Below, piece after piece: positions 1 through 12,600 of a stretch of 51,003 nt of DNA. The DNA lies in contig JAUCBJ010004960.1 of NCBI GenBank assembly GCA_032718475.1, positions 1 to 51,003 of the forward strand, written 5' to 3'. The position numbers and the translations under genes are program-made. Positions within the stretch are counted from its first letter, which is position 1. The number at the start of each line of letters is the position of its first letter. Below the pieces are notes generated by a model. It worked only from the letters and a program-made list of their open reading frames with translations. It had not been told where the DNA came from and made no database searches. Source of the DNA: Nemertoderma westbladi (Eukaryota > Xenacoelomorpha > Nemertodermatida > Nemertodermatidae).

Positions 1-1384
1 GAATGTTTGCAACCGGATGTTAAAAGGGGAAAAGCCACCACCAATTTGGACTAAAGGTCAACTAATGCCTCTCCCCAAGAAAGGAAACCTCGGTATACCA
101 ACAAACTATCGTGGGATCTGTCTGCTTGTGGTAGCTGCCAAAATATACAATAAAATGATTCTATATAGGATTAGGCCTCACATAGAGAAACTACTGCGTA
201 AGAGCCAAAACGGATTTCGACCAAGTAGATCAACAATAGCTCAGATACTTGCACTACGGAGACTGATTGAAGGAATTAAGTCGAAGAATATTCCCGCAGT
301 CATGACTTTTGTGGACTTCAAGAAAGCATTCGACTCAATCCATAGAGGTAAAATGCTTGAAATCCTAAGAGCTTATGGACCACCAGAAGTAATTGTTGCT
401 GGCATTGGATTGGATTGTTATATTGTGACACAGAAGCGCAGGTACTCTCACCAGATGGTGAAACTGAGTTTTTCTCAATCCTGGCTGGGGTACTGCAAAG
501 TGACACATTAGCACCATTACTATTTTGTAATTGTGCTGAATTACGCAATGAGGACGGCCACAAAGGGTGAAGATCTGGGATTCACACTTCAAGAACGCAG
601 AAGTAGTAGATATCCGGCAAATACAGTCACAGACACCGACTTTGCGGATGATATCGCCCTGCTCTCTAATACGCTAGCAGATGCACAGCTTCTACTAAAT
701 AAAGTGGAGAGGGCTGCTAAGGAGGTTGGATTGCATGTAAATGCTACCAAGACCGAATTCATGACCTTTAATGTTGATGAAAACTTGACAACCATTGATA
801 ATAATCAACTAAGGAAAGTCGACGACTTCCAGTACCTTGGATCATGGATAGAGAGTAGCAAAAAGGACATAGAAGTTAGGAAAGCAGAGGCTTGGGTAGC
901 TCTATCAAAAATGGATACCATCTGGAAATCAGATCTCTCCAGGCACCTGAAGACTAAGTTCTTTCGAGCCACAGTGGAAAGTGTATTTTTATACGGGGGT
1001 GAGACCTGGACACTGACTAAATCACTTGAACAACGAATTGATGGTTGCTACACAAGACTACTAAGGGCAGCCCTAAACATCAGCTGGAGACAACACATGA
1101 CAAACGCCGAGCTTTATGGTACAATACCACCTGTATCAACCACCCTCCGTGAACGCAGATTAAGATACATTGGGCACTGCTGGCGAAGTAAAGATGAGGT
1201 CATACCAGATCTACTTCTCTGGCAACCAACTCATGGAAAGCGTAGTCGTGGACGACCGGCCATAACATATATAGATCAACTTGAAAGGGATACTGAACTT
1301 GGGAGAAACGAAATTGCGACAACTATGGAGAATCGGGAAGCCTGGAATGATCTCATTTCCACTGTCCGAGTTCGCTCGACCTAG
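1..1384 (+). pseudogene. RTE-like non-LTR retrotransposon reverse transcriptase, 3' part, broken
   Basis: The reading frame is already open at base 2, so the element continues left of the window. The first segment (to 511) carries the NYRG and QNGFRPSRST fingers motifs and the first catalytic Asp in FVDFKKAFDS. The second (533-1384) carries the FADD catalytic pair near 641-652, the YGGETWTLT motif and the C-terminal RRLRYIGHCWR and RGRP motifs, typical of endonuclease-reverse transcriptases of the RTE type. The two segments lie in the same frame. The expected protein between about 410 and 530 runs in another frame, so I infer two compensating frameshifts, plus a stop at 509-511. The conserved GDTLAP position reads SDTLAP. 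It is a dead copy, probably in the intron upstream of the Ig exon at 1570. The clade call rests on motif memory, not a tree. Confidence 0.85.
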
Positions 1385-1399
1385 TAGTAGTAGTAGTAT
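1382..1399 (+). repeat. (TAG)n tail of the LINE
   Basis: About five tandem TAG triplets follow the stop codon of the reverse transcriptase directly. RTE-type elements commonly end in a short 3' microsatellite, so this probably marks the true 3' end of the insertion. Confidence 0.7.
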
Positions 1400-1569
1400 A
1401 ACAAATATTGTTTCAAATAAAATAAAGATAGATTTATTTATACATTATGTAAAAACAATAACAAATACAACAAACAATGTACCGGTATAAAGGTATTGTC
1501 CAACATAACATATAGGATTACCCCTAAAGCTTTGCAGCTTGCAAATCAAATATTTTTCGATTTTCTTAG

Positions 1570-2181
1570 ACAAACCCATTTGGATTATTCACAAAGACAC
1601 AGAGCGAACTGTTATAGGAGATGTTGGGAATGTCGTTACGCTAACATGTACATTGGAAAGTTATCCAGCTGTATCGAGTTATTATTGGCTTAGTGAAGTT
1701 GACTTAAATAAGGAGCTGCCCGATGGTGATAAATATAGAACATCAGTTGTAGTGGAGAACTTTGGGTATAAAAATATTGCTGTCATAAGTCTAATGATAT
1801 ATGATGTAACCAGTGATGATCTTAATTTAACCTACTTTGGGAGGGTTAGAAATGGTATCGGTACTTTTGGTGAATGTGACGTTAAGTTGGAACCTATAGG
1901 ACCTCCACATATGCCGACTGGAGTTAAAGTAGAAGCAGTTGATAATTCCAGAGTTATAGTTAGTTGGACACCAGGATTCAATGGTGGATCTGATCAATGG
2001 TTTAGAGTTGAGTACACCAACAGTAACGGTAACATTGTTACTATAACAACAGGAAATACAAATGATTCTTACATAATCGTCTCAGAATTACCCAATGAAC
2101 GTCATTATTTCTCAGTGGTGGCCTGTAATGAGTTTGGTTGTCAGGATCCAACTCCTATAATAGAAGGTGAACCAGCATCAG
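1570..2181 (+). CDS. Ig-superfamily receptor, internal exon: Ig domain + FN3 domain
   Basis: The exon is bounded by an acceptor (TTTTCTTAG, ending 1569) and a donor (CATCAG/GTGAGA at 2182). Both introns are phase 1, so this is a symmetric 1-1 exon of 204 codons. The first half is an Ig domain: VTLTC, YYW, then the LTYFGRVRNGIG F-strand/G-strand region. The second half is an FN3 domain opening with PPHMPTGVKVEA and containing VIVSWTPG and HYFSVVACNEFG. The first two bases (AC) complete a T from the upstream exon to Tyr, giving the usual inter-domain 'VQY.P' linker. Oddity: the second canonical Ig cysteine is Gly (1839-1841), with a Cys seven residues later. Open reading continues into the intron to 2417 but stops being Ig-like at the donor. 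Upstream exons are outside the window. The protein is an extracellular adhesion or recognition type; its ligand is unknown. Confidence 0.85.
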
Positions 2182-3287
2182 GTGAGATACAACGAGTTGT
2201 TACAATTGTTTGCTATTTGTCAGTTTGGAGAATTGAAATTTCCCGCTATAAATTGGGGTTGCCAACGACGAAAGAGCAGCCCTATTTATTTATAAATACT
2301 CAGCTATTTGTCTGCTTTTGGGGCGATTTCGTGAAACTTACTAGCAGATCGTCGGTATTTCATTGTAAAGTTCGCGGGAAAATTTACCAATCCAATGTTT
2401 TTGACGAACAAGAATAATCCTAAATGGATTGGAAGCCTCCCCCCCCCCTCCCCCCAAAAAAAAGAAACTCATCTTCAATATGCACAACTTGCACTGTGAA
2501 AATGCGCCTGGGCTCTCATCTTTAGCAAGAAAATCGCCCCCCCCCCCCCCCCGTTTTTCTGACTGGGAATATATTATCCAGCTCTATATTTATATATCCC
2601 CCTTTTAATTCTATAATTTTATATTTGTAATTATTTTAAAAAACATTTTACCATAATTAAAAAAAACTATCTGTATTAATTGTAATGTTACTGTACTGAA
2701 GTTCAATGCTCACTCAAACCAGCAATCCTTATGAAAGAGGCTCCGCACACCCGCACACACCCGCACACACACCCCCCCGCACCCCCCCACACCCGCACAC
2801 ACCCGCACACACCCGCACACACCCCGCCACACCGCACACCCGCACACACCCGCACACACCCCCCCCCACACCCGCACACACCCCCCCACACCCGCACACA
2901 CCCGCACGCACCCGCACGCACCCGCACACACCCGCACACACCCGCACACACCCCCCCCCACACCCGCACACACCCCCCCACACCCGCACACACCCGCACG
3001 CACCCGCACGCACCCGCACGCACCCGCACACACCCCCCCCACACCCGCACACACCCGCACACACCCGCACACACCCGCACACACCCCCACACACCCCCAC
3101 ACACCCGCACACACCCGCACACACCCACCCACACACGCACACACCCGCACACACCCGCACACACCCCCACACACCCCCCCACACCCGCACACACCCGCAC
3201 ACACCCGCACACACCCGCACACACCCCCACACACCCGCACACACCCAGTACAAGTTCAAAAACATTTTATTATTGTTATATTTTTAG
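2182..3287 (+). other. Intron (phase 1) of the first Ig gene
   Basis: It runs from GTGAGA to a TTTTTAG acceptor. The phase (G from 2181 plus AA from 3288) joins the FN3 exon to the transmembrane exon in frame. It holds C tracts near 2439-2456 and 2537-2552 and the CCCGCACACA minisatellite. Long open frames across the minisatellite on both strands are artefacts of the repeat. Confidence 0.8.
2743..3247 (+). repeat. C-rich minisatellite, 10-bp unit CCCGCACACA
   Basis: About 50 units of CCCGCACACA with variants (CCCGCACGCA, CCCCCACACA). The lower strand carries a GGG run about every 10 bases plus alternating GT/GC dinucleotides, so G-quadruplex, i-motif or Z-DNA formation is plausible. It lies entirely within an intron, so its long open frames are not taken as genes. 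Confidence 0.95.
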
Positions 3288-4072
3288 AAGAATTTCCTAC
3301 ACATTCCAATTCCTCTGCTGCAATCATTGGAGGTGTTGTTGGAAGTGGAATGGCAGTGATTGTTATAGTCGTATTGGCAATCATTTTACTCAAAAGATAT
3401 CGGAATAGAAAACCTCGTAGTCCTGTCTACGATGACACAGTTGTATATGGACTGGATGGTCCAGCTAGCATCCCGAGTCACCCCTATGAAGAATTAGAGA
3501 TACCAGCCATTCGAGCTTCAAACAATCGGTCATTAGCCACTGAGAGTTTTCGAAACCAACCATTCAATGAGAACTATCTAAATCCACCATCCAATGGGAT
3601 AACTATAAATCAAACAGCCAATGCGAGGTCTGTAAATCACTCATCAACCAATCGGTCACCTGTCAATCTTACTCCACTCACCTCCAGTAGTCGAGATGAT
3701 CAGATAACAAATGAAGAGCATCCCTATGATACTATCGATGAATCTAAAGTTGGTAGAAACGAGGTAACTACAGAAACTGATACAAACTGCCAGAACACAA
3801 TCACTGAGGAGAATACCAACACAGTAGTGGAGGGGAGAGGGCGAGATAATAGCAACACAGTGGAGGAGAAAGTTCAAGAGAATAGCAATACAATGGTGGG
3901 AAGAGTTTATGTTAACCAATCACAAGTAGCGGAAGCCTCAATGAACAACCAATCAGATAGCCGTGCATGCATGAGTAAGTCAGTATCCCCAATATATACC
4001 AACCAATCAGAGGTTACCGGAGCAGGAATAATCAACCAATCCGCATTGAATGAGGACAATCGGGCTATTTAA
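3288..4072 (+). CDS. Ig-superfamily receptor, last exon: transmembrane helix + cytoplasmic tail
   Basis: The exon starts after TTTTTAG (3287) in phase 1 and ends at TAA 4070-4072. It encodes a short juxtamembrane stretch, a single hydrophobic helix (about 3323-3391, from AAIIGGVVGSG to VLAIILL) and a basic stop-transfer KRYRNRK, giving a type I membrane protein. The tail of about 225 residues is rich in Asn and Ser and has repeated NQS/NQT/NRS triplets. Tyr motifs are YDDTVVYGL near 3428 and two similar ones, HPYEEL (Tyr 3485-3487) and HPYDTI (Tyr 3725-3727), which fit YxxL/I signalling or endocytic motifs. They are not consensus ITIMs, because His sits at -2, and they are 80 residues apart, too far for one ITAM. 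General architecture is nephrin/kirre-like; no orthology is claimed. Confidence 0.85.
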
Positions 4073-4266
4073 ATGCTAAGGAAGTCTATGGAATCTAGTA
4101 ATGGATCGAACGAGATATACTATACAACAAACATACATTCCTAAGTATATTTGGTTGAATAAATTGTTTTATACTAAAAGATATACTTACAAACCGGGTC
4201 TGCCCAGAATATTTTACATTTTATTGATTAGTTGATTGTAAAAAGTAATAAGACTGGAAATTATGT
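4073..4266 (+). other. 3' UTR of the first Ig gene with AATAAA
   Basis: Follows the stop codon. A canonical AATAAA lies at 4158-4163, about 90 bases after the stop, so cleavage is expected around 4175-4195. The satellite begins about 100 bases after the signal. Confidence 0.65.
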
Positions 4267-6663
4267 GTTAAATTAGATTAGCTATCATTGGTTATACTTA
4301 GATTCGTTAGATTAGAGTAGTTAGCATTGGGTAGACTTCGAATCGTTAAATTAGAGTAGCTAGCATTGGTTATACTTCGATTCGTTAAATTAGAGTAGCT
4401 AGCATTGGTTAGACTTCGATTCGTTAAATTAGAGTAGCTAGCATTGGTTGGACTTCGATTCGTTAGATTAGAGTAGCTAGCATTGGGTAGACTTCGAATC
4501 GTTAAATTAGAGTAGCTAGCATTGGGTATACTTAGATTCGTTAGATTAGAGTAGCTAGCATTGGGTAAACTTCGAATCGTTAAATTAGAGTAGCTAGCAT
4601 TGGTTATACTTAGATGCGTTAGATTAGAGTAGCTAGCATTGGGTAAACTTCGAATCGTTAAATTAGAGTAGCTAGCATTGGTTAGACTTCGAATCGTTAA
4701 ATTAGAGTAGCTAGCATTGGTTAGATTTCGATTCGTTAAATTAGATTAGCTATCATTGGTTATACTTAGATTCGTTCGATTAGAGTAGCTAGCATTGGGT
4801 AGACTTCGAATCGTTAAATTAGAGTAGCTAGCATTGGTTAGATTTCGATTCGTTAAATTAGAGTAGCTATCATTGGTTATACTTAGATTCGTTAGATTAG
4901 AGTAGCTAGCATTGGGTAGACTTCGAATCGTTAAATTAGAGTAGCTAGAATTATTGGTTAAACTTCGATTCGTTAAATTAGAGTAGCTAGCATTATTGGT
5001 TAGAGTTCGATTCGTTAGATTAGAGTAGCTAGCATTGGTTAGACTTCGATTCGTTAAATTAGAGTAGCTATCATTGGTTATACTTAGATTCGTTAGATTA
5101 GAGTAGCTAGCATTGGGTAGACTTCGAATCGTTAAATTAGAGTAGCTAGAATTATTGGTTAGACTTCGATTCGTTAAATTAGAGTAGCTAGCATTGGGTA
5201 GACTTCGAATCGTTAAATTAGAGTAGCTAGCATTATTGGTTAGACTTCGATTCGTTAAATTAGAGTAGCTAGCATTGGTTAGACTTCGATTCGTTAAATT
5301 AGAGTAGCTAGCATTATTGGTTAGAGTTCGATTCGTTAAATTAGAGTAGCTAGCATTGGTTAGACTTCGATTCGTTAAATTAGAGTAGCTAGCATTGATT
5401 AGACTTCGATTCGTTAAATTAGAGTAGCTAGCATTATTGGTTAGACTTCGATTCGTTAAATTAGAGTAGCTAGCATTGGTTAGACTTCGATTCGTTAAAT
5501 TAGAGTAGCTAGCATTGATTAGACTTCGATTCGTTAAATTAGAGTAGCTAGCATTATTGGTTAGACTTCGAATCGTTAGATTAGAGTAGCTAGCATTGGT
5601 TCGACTTCGATTCGTTAAATTAGAGTAGCTAGCATTATTGGTTAGAGTTCGATTCGTTAAATTAGAGTAGCTAGCATTGGTTAGACTTCGAATCGTTAAA
5701 TTAGAGTAGCTAGCATTATTGGTTAGACTTCGATTCGTTAAATTAGAGTAGCTAGCATTGGTTAGAGTTCGAATCGTTAACTTAGAGTAGCTAGCATTGG
5801 TTAGATTTCGAATCGTTAAATTAGAGTAGCTAGCATTATTGGTTAGACTTCGATTCGTTAAATTAGAGTAGCTAGCATTGGTTAGACTTCGAATCGTTAA
5901 ATTAGAGTAGCTAGCATTGGCTAGACTTCGATTCGTTAAATTAGAGTAGCTAGCATTGGTTAGAGTTCGATTCGTTAAATTAGAGTAGCTAGCATTGGTT
6001 AGACTTCGAATCGTTAAATTAGAGTAGCTAGCATTGGTTAGACTTCGATTCGTTAAATTAGAGTAGCTAGCATTGGTTCGACTTCGAATCGTTAAATTAG
6101 AGTAGCTAGCATTATTGGTTAGAGTTCGATTCGTTAAATTAGAGTAGCTAGCATTGGTTAGACTTCGAATCGTTAAATTAGAGTAGCTAGCATTATTGGT
6201 TAGACTTCGATTCGTTAAATTAGAGTAGCTAGCATTGGTTAGAGTTCGATTCGTTAAATTAGAGTAGCTAGCATTGGTTAGAGTTCAAATCGTTAAATTA
6301 GAGTAGCTAGCATTGGTTAGAGTTCGAATCGTTAAATTAGAGTAGCTAGCATTGGTTCGACTTCGAATCGTTAAATTAGAGTAGCTAGCATTGGTTAGAG
6401 TTCGAATCGTTAAATTAGAGTAGCTAGCATTGGCTAGACTTCGATTCGTTAAATTAGAGTAGCTAGCATTGGTTGGAGTTCGATTCGTTAAATTAGAGTA
6501 GCTAGCATTGGTTCGACTTCGAATCGTTAAATTAGAGTAGCTAGCATTGGTTAGAGTTCGAATCGTTAAATTAGAGTAGCTAGCATTGGTTCGACTTCGA
6601 ATCGTTAAATTAGAGTAGCTAGCATTGGTTCGACTTCGAATCGTTAAATTAGAGTAGCTAGCA

Positions 6664-9600
6664 TTGGTTCGACTTCGAATCGTTAAATTAGAGTAGCTAG
6701 CATTATTGGTTAGACTTCGATTCGTTAAATTAGAGTAGCTAGCATTATTGGTTAGACTTCGATTCGTTAAATTAGAGTAGCTAGCATTGGTTAGAGTTCG
6801 AATCGTTAAATTAGAGTAGCTAGCATTGGGTAGACTTCGATTCGTTAAATTAGAGTAGCTAGCATTGGTTAGAGTTCAAATCGTTAAATTAGAGTAGCTA
6901 GCATTGGTTAGACTTCGAATCGTTAAATTATAGTAGCTAGCATTGGGTAGACTTCGATTCGTTAAATTAGAGTAGCTAGCATTGGTTCGACTTCGAATCG
7001 TTAAATTAGAGTAGCTAGCATTGGTTAGACTTCGAATCGTTAAATTAGAGTAGCTAGCATTGGCTAGACTTCGATTCGTTAAATTAGAGTAGCTAGCATT
7101 GGTTGGAGTTCGATTCGTTAAATTAGAGTAGCTAGCATTGGTTCGACTTCGAATCGTTAAATTAGAGTAGCTAGCATTGGTTAGAGTTCGAATCGTTAAA
7201 TTAGAGTAGCTAGCATTGGTTCGACTTCGAATCGTTAAATTAGAGTAGCTAGCATTGGTTCGACTTCGAATCGTTAAATTAGAGTAGCTAGCATTGGTTC
7301 GACTTCGAATCGTTAAATTAGAGTAGCTAGCATTATTGGTTAGACTTCGATTCGTTAAATTAGAGTAGCTAGCATTATTGGTTAGACTTCGATTCGTTAA
7401 ATTAGAGTAGCTAGCATTGGTTAGAGTTCGAATCGTTAAATTAGAGTAGCTAGCATTGGGTAGACTTCGATTCGTTAAATTAGAGTAGCTAGCATTGGTT
7501 AGACTTCGATTCGTTACATTAGAGTAGCTAGCATTGGTTCGACTTCGAATCGTTCAATTAGAGTAGCTAGCATTATTGGTTAGACTTCGATTCGTTAAAT
7601 TAGAGTAGCTAGCATTATTGGTTAGACTTCGATTCGTTAAATTAGAGTAGCTAGCATTGGTTAGAGTTCAAATCGTTAAATTAGAGTAGCTAGCATTGGT
7701 TAGACTTCGAATCGTTAAATTAGAGTAGCTAGCATTGGGTAGACTTCGATTCGTTAAATTAGAGTAGCTAGCATTGGTTCGACTTCGAATCGTTAAATTA
7801 GAGTAGCTAGCATTGGTTAGACTTCGAATCGTTAAATTAGAGTAGCTAGCATTGGTTAGACTTCGATTCGTTAAATTAGAGTAGCTAGCATTATTGGTTA
7901 GACTTCGATTCGTTAAATTAGAGTAGCTAGCATTGGTTAGAGTTCGAATCGTTAAATTAGAGTAGCTAGCATTGGTTAGAGTTCGAATCGTTAAATTAGA
8001 GTAGCTAGCATTATTGGTTAGACTTCGATTCGTTAAATTAGAGTAGCTAGCATTGGTTAGAGTTCGAATCGTTAAATTAGAGTAGCTAGCATTGGTTAGA
8101 CTTCGATTCGTTAAATTAGAGTAGCTAGCATTGGTTAGACTTCGATTCGTTAAATTAGAGTAGCTAGCATTGGTTAGACTTCGATTCGTTCAATTAGAGT
8201 AGCTAGCAATGGTTAGAATTCGAATCATTAAATTAGAGTAGCTAGGATTGGTTAGACTTCAATTCGTTAAATTAGAGTAGCTAGCATTGGTTAGACTTCG
8301 AATCGTTAAATTAGAGTAGCTAGCATTGGTTCGACTTCGAATCGTTAAATTAGAGTAGCTAGCATTGGTTCGACTTCGAATCGTTAAATTAGAGTAGCTA
8401 GCATTGGTTCGACTTCGAATCGTTAAATTAGAGTAGCTAGCATTATTGGTTAGACTTCGATTCGTTAAATTAGAGTAGCTAGCATTATTGGTTAGACTTC
8501 GATTCGTTAAATTAGAGTAGCTAGCATTGGTTAGAGTTCGAATCGTTAAATTATAGTAGCTAGCATTGGGTAGACTTCGATTCGTTAAATTAGAGTAGCT
8601 AGCATTGGTTCGACTTCGAATCGTTAAATTAGAGTAGCTAGCATTGGTTAGACTTCGAATCGTTAAATTAGAGTAGCTAGCATTGGCTAGACTTCGATTC
8701 GTTAAATTAGAGTAGCTAGCATTGGTTGGAGTTCGATTCGTTAAATTAGAGTAGCTAGCATTGGTTCGACTTCGAATCGTTAAATTAGAGTAGCTAGCAT
8801 TGGTTAGAGTTCGAATCGTTAAATTAGAGTAGCTAGCATTGGTTCGACTTCGAATCGTTAAATTAGAGTAGCTAGCATTGGTTCGACTTCGAATCGTTAA
8901 ATTAGAGTAGCTAGCATTGGTTCGACTTCGAATCGTTAAATTAGAGTAGCTAGCATTATTGGTTAGACTTCGATTCGTTAAATTAGAGTAGCTAGCATTA
9001 TTGGTTAGACTTCGATTCGTTAAATTAGAGTAGCTAGCATTGGTTAGAGTTCGAATCGTTAAATTAGAGTAGCTAGCATTGGGTAGACTTCGATTCGTTA
9101 AATTAGAGTAGCTAGCATTGGTTAGACTTCGATTCGTTACATTAGAGTAGCTAGCATTGGTTCGACTTCGAATCGTTAAATTAGAGTAGCTAGCATTATT
9201 GGTTAGACTTCGATTCGTTAAATTAGAGTAGCTAGCATTATTGGTTAGACTTCGATTCGTTAAATTAGAGTAGCTAGCATTGGTTAGAGTTCAAATCGTT
9301 AAATTAGAGTAGCTAGCATTGGTTAGACTTCGAATCGTTAAATTAGAGTAGCTAGCATTGGGTAGACTTCGATTCGTTAAATTAGAGTAGCTAGCATTGG
9401 TTCGACTTCGAATCGTTAAATTAGAGTAGCTAGCATTGGTTAGACTTCGAATCGTTAAATTAGAGTAGCTAGCATTGGTTAGACTTCGATTCGTTAAATT
9501 AGAGTAGCTAGCATTATTGGTTAGACTTCGATTCGTTAAATTAGAGTAGCTAGCATTGGTTAGAGTTCGAATCGTTAAATTAGAGTAGCTAGCATTGGTT

Positions 9601-12600
9601 AGAGTTCGAATCGTTAAATTAGAGTAGCTAGCATTATTGGTTAGACTTCGATTCGTTAAATTAGAGTAGCTAGCATTGGTTAGAGTTCGAATCGTTAAAT
9701 TAGAGTAGCTAGCATTGGTTAGACTTCGATTCGTTAGATTAGAGTAGCTAGCATTGGTTAGACTTCGATTCGTTAAATTAGAGTAGCTAGCATTGGTTAG
9801 ACTTCGATTCGTTCAATTAGAGTAGCTAGCAGTGGTTAGAATTCGAATCATTAAATTAGAGTAGCTAGGATTGGTTAGACTTCAATTCGTTAAATTAGAG
9901 TAGCTAGCATTATTGGTTAGACTTCGATTCGTTAAATTAGAGTAGCTAGCATTGGTTAGAGTTCGAATCGTTAAATTAGAGTAGCTAGCATTGGTTAGAG
10001 TTCGAGTCGTTAAATTAGAGTAGCTAGCATTGGTTAGACTTCGAATCGTTCAATTAGAGTAGCTAGCAGTGGTTAGAATTCGAATCATTAAATTAGAGTA
10101 GCTAGGATTGGTTAGACTTCAATTCGTTAAATTCGAGTAGCTAGCATTATTGGTTAGACTTCGATTCGTTAAATTAGAGTAGCTAGCATTGGTTAGAGTT
10201 CGAATCGTTAAATTAGAGTAGCTAGCATTGGTTAGAGTTCGAATCGTTAAATTAGAGTAGCTAGCATTGGTTAGAGTTCGAATCGTTAAATTAGAGTAGC
10301 TAGCATTGGTTAGACTTCGAATCGTTCAATTAGAGTAGCTAGCAGTGGTTAGAATTCGAATCATTAAATTAGAGTAGCTAGGATTGGTTAGACTTCAATT
10401 CGTTAAATTAGAGTAGCTAGCATTATTGGTTAGACTTCGATTCGTTAAATTAGAGTAGCTAGCATTGGTTAGAGTTCGAATCGTTAAATTAGAGTAGCTA
10501 GCGTTGGTTAGAGTTCGAATCGTTAAATTAGAGTAGCTAGCATTATTGGTTAGACTTCGATTCGTTAAATTAGAGTAGCTAGCATTGGTTAGAGTTCGAA
10601 TCGTTAAATTAGAGTAGCTAGCATTGGTTAGACTTCGATTCGTTAAATTAGAGTAGCTAGCATTATTGGTTAGACTTCGATTCGTTAAATTAGAGTAGCT
10701 AGCATTGGTTAGAGTTCGAATCGTTAAATTAGAGTAGCTAGCATTGGTTAGACTTCGATTCGTTAAATTAGAGTAGCTAGCATTGGTTAGACTTCGATTC
10801 GTTAAATTAGAGTAGCTAGCATTGGTTATACTTAGATTCGTTAGATTAGAGTAGCTAGCATTGGGTAGACTTCGAATCGTTAAATTAGAGTAGCTAGCAT
10901 TGGTTAGATTTCGATTCGTTTAATTAGAGTAGCTAGCATTATTGGTTAGACTTCGAATCGTTAGATTAGAGTAGCTAGCATTGGTTCGACTTCGAATCTT
11001 TAAATTAGAGTAGCTAGCATTATTGGTTAGAGTTCGATTCGTTAAATTAGAGTAGCTAGCATTGGTTAGACTTCGATTCGTTCGATTAGAGTAGCTAGCA
11101 TTGGTTCGACTTCGAATCGTTAAATTAGAGTAGCTAGCATTATTGGTTAGACTTCGATTCGTTAAATTAGAGTAGCTAGCATTATTGGTTAGACTTCGAT
11201 TCGTTAAATTAGAGTAGCTAGCATTGGTTAGAGTTCGAATCGTTAAATTAGAGTAGCTAGCATTGGGTAGACTTCGATTCGTTAAATTAGAGTAGCTAGC
11301 ATTGGTTAGAGTTCAAATCGTTAAATTAGAGTAGCTAGCATTGGTTAGACTTCGAATCGTTAAATTATAGTAGCTAGCATTGGGTAGACTTCGATTCGTT
11401 AAATTAGAGTAGCTAGCATTGGTTCGACTTCGAATCGTTAAATTAGAGTAGCTAGCATTGGTTAGACTTCGAATCGTTAAATTAGAGTAGCTAGCATTGG
11501 CTAGACTTCGATTCGTTAAATTAGAGTAGCTGGCATTGGTTGGAGTTCGATTCGTTAAATTAGAGTAGCTAGCATTGGTTCGACTTCGAATCGTTAAATT
11601 AGAGTAGCTAGCATTGGTTAGAGTTCGAATCGTTAAATTAGAGTAGCTAGCATTGGTTCGACTTCGAATCGTTAAATTAGAGTAGCTAGCATTGGTTCGA
11701 CTTCGAATCGTTAAATTAGAGTAGCTAGCATTGGTTCGACTTCGAATCGTTAAATTAGAGTAGCTAGCATTATTGGTTAGACTTCGATTCGTTAAATTAG
11801 AGTAGCTAGCATTATTGGTTAGACTTCGATTCGTTAAATTAGAGTAGCTAGCATTGGTTAGAGTTCGAATCGTTAAATTAGAGTAGCTAGCATTGGGTAG
11901 ACTTCGATTCGTTAAATTAGAGTAGCTAGCATTGGTTAGACTTCGATTCGTTACATTAGAGTAGCTAGCATTGGTTCGACTTCGAATCGTTCAATTAGAG
12001 TAGCTAGCATTATTGGTTAGACTTCGATTCGTTAAATTAGAGTAGCTAGCATTATTGGTTAGACTTCGATTCGTTAAATTAGAGTAGCTAGCATTGGTTA
12101 GAGTTCAAATCGTTAAATTAGAGTAGCTAGCATTGGTTAGACTTCGAATCGTTAAATTAGAGTAGCTAGCATTGGGTAGACTTCGATTCGTTAAATTAGA
12201 GTAGCTAGCATTGGTTCGACTTCGAATCGTTAAATTAGAGTAGCTAGCATTGGTTAGACTTCGAATCGTTAAATTAGAGTAGCTAGCATTGGTTAGACTT
12301 CGATTCGTTAAATTAGAGTAGCTAGCATTATTGGTTAGACTTCGATTCGTTAAATTAGAGTAGCTAGCATTGGTTAGAGTTCGAATCGTTAAATTAGAGT
12401 AGCTAGCATTGGTTAGAGTTCGAATCGTTAAATTAGAGTAGCTAGCATTATTGGTTAGACTTCGATTCGTTAAATTAGAGTAGCTAGCATTGGTTAGAGT
12501 TCGAATCGTTAAATTAGAGTAGCTAGCATTGGTTAGACTTCGATTCGTTAAATTAGAGTAGCTAGCATTGGTTAGACTTCGATTCGTTAAATTAGAGTAG

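Noticed and set aside
2703-3408. Several long open frames on both strands across the CCCGCACACA repeat
   Set aside because: They are products of a 10-bp repeat without stops, they lie inside an intron with matching splice phases, and they overlap one another on both strands.
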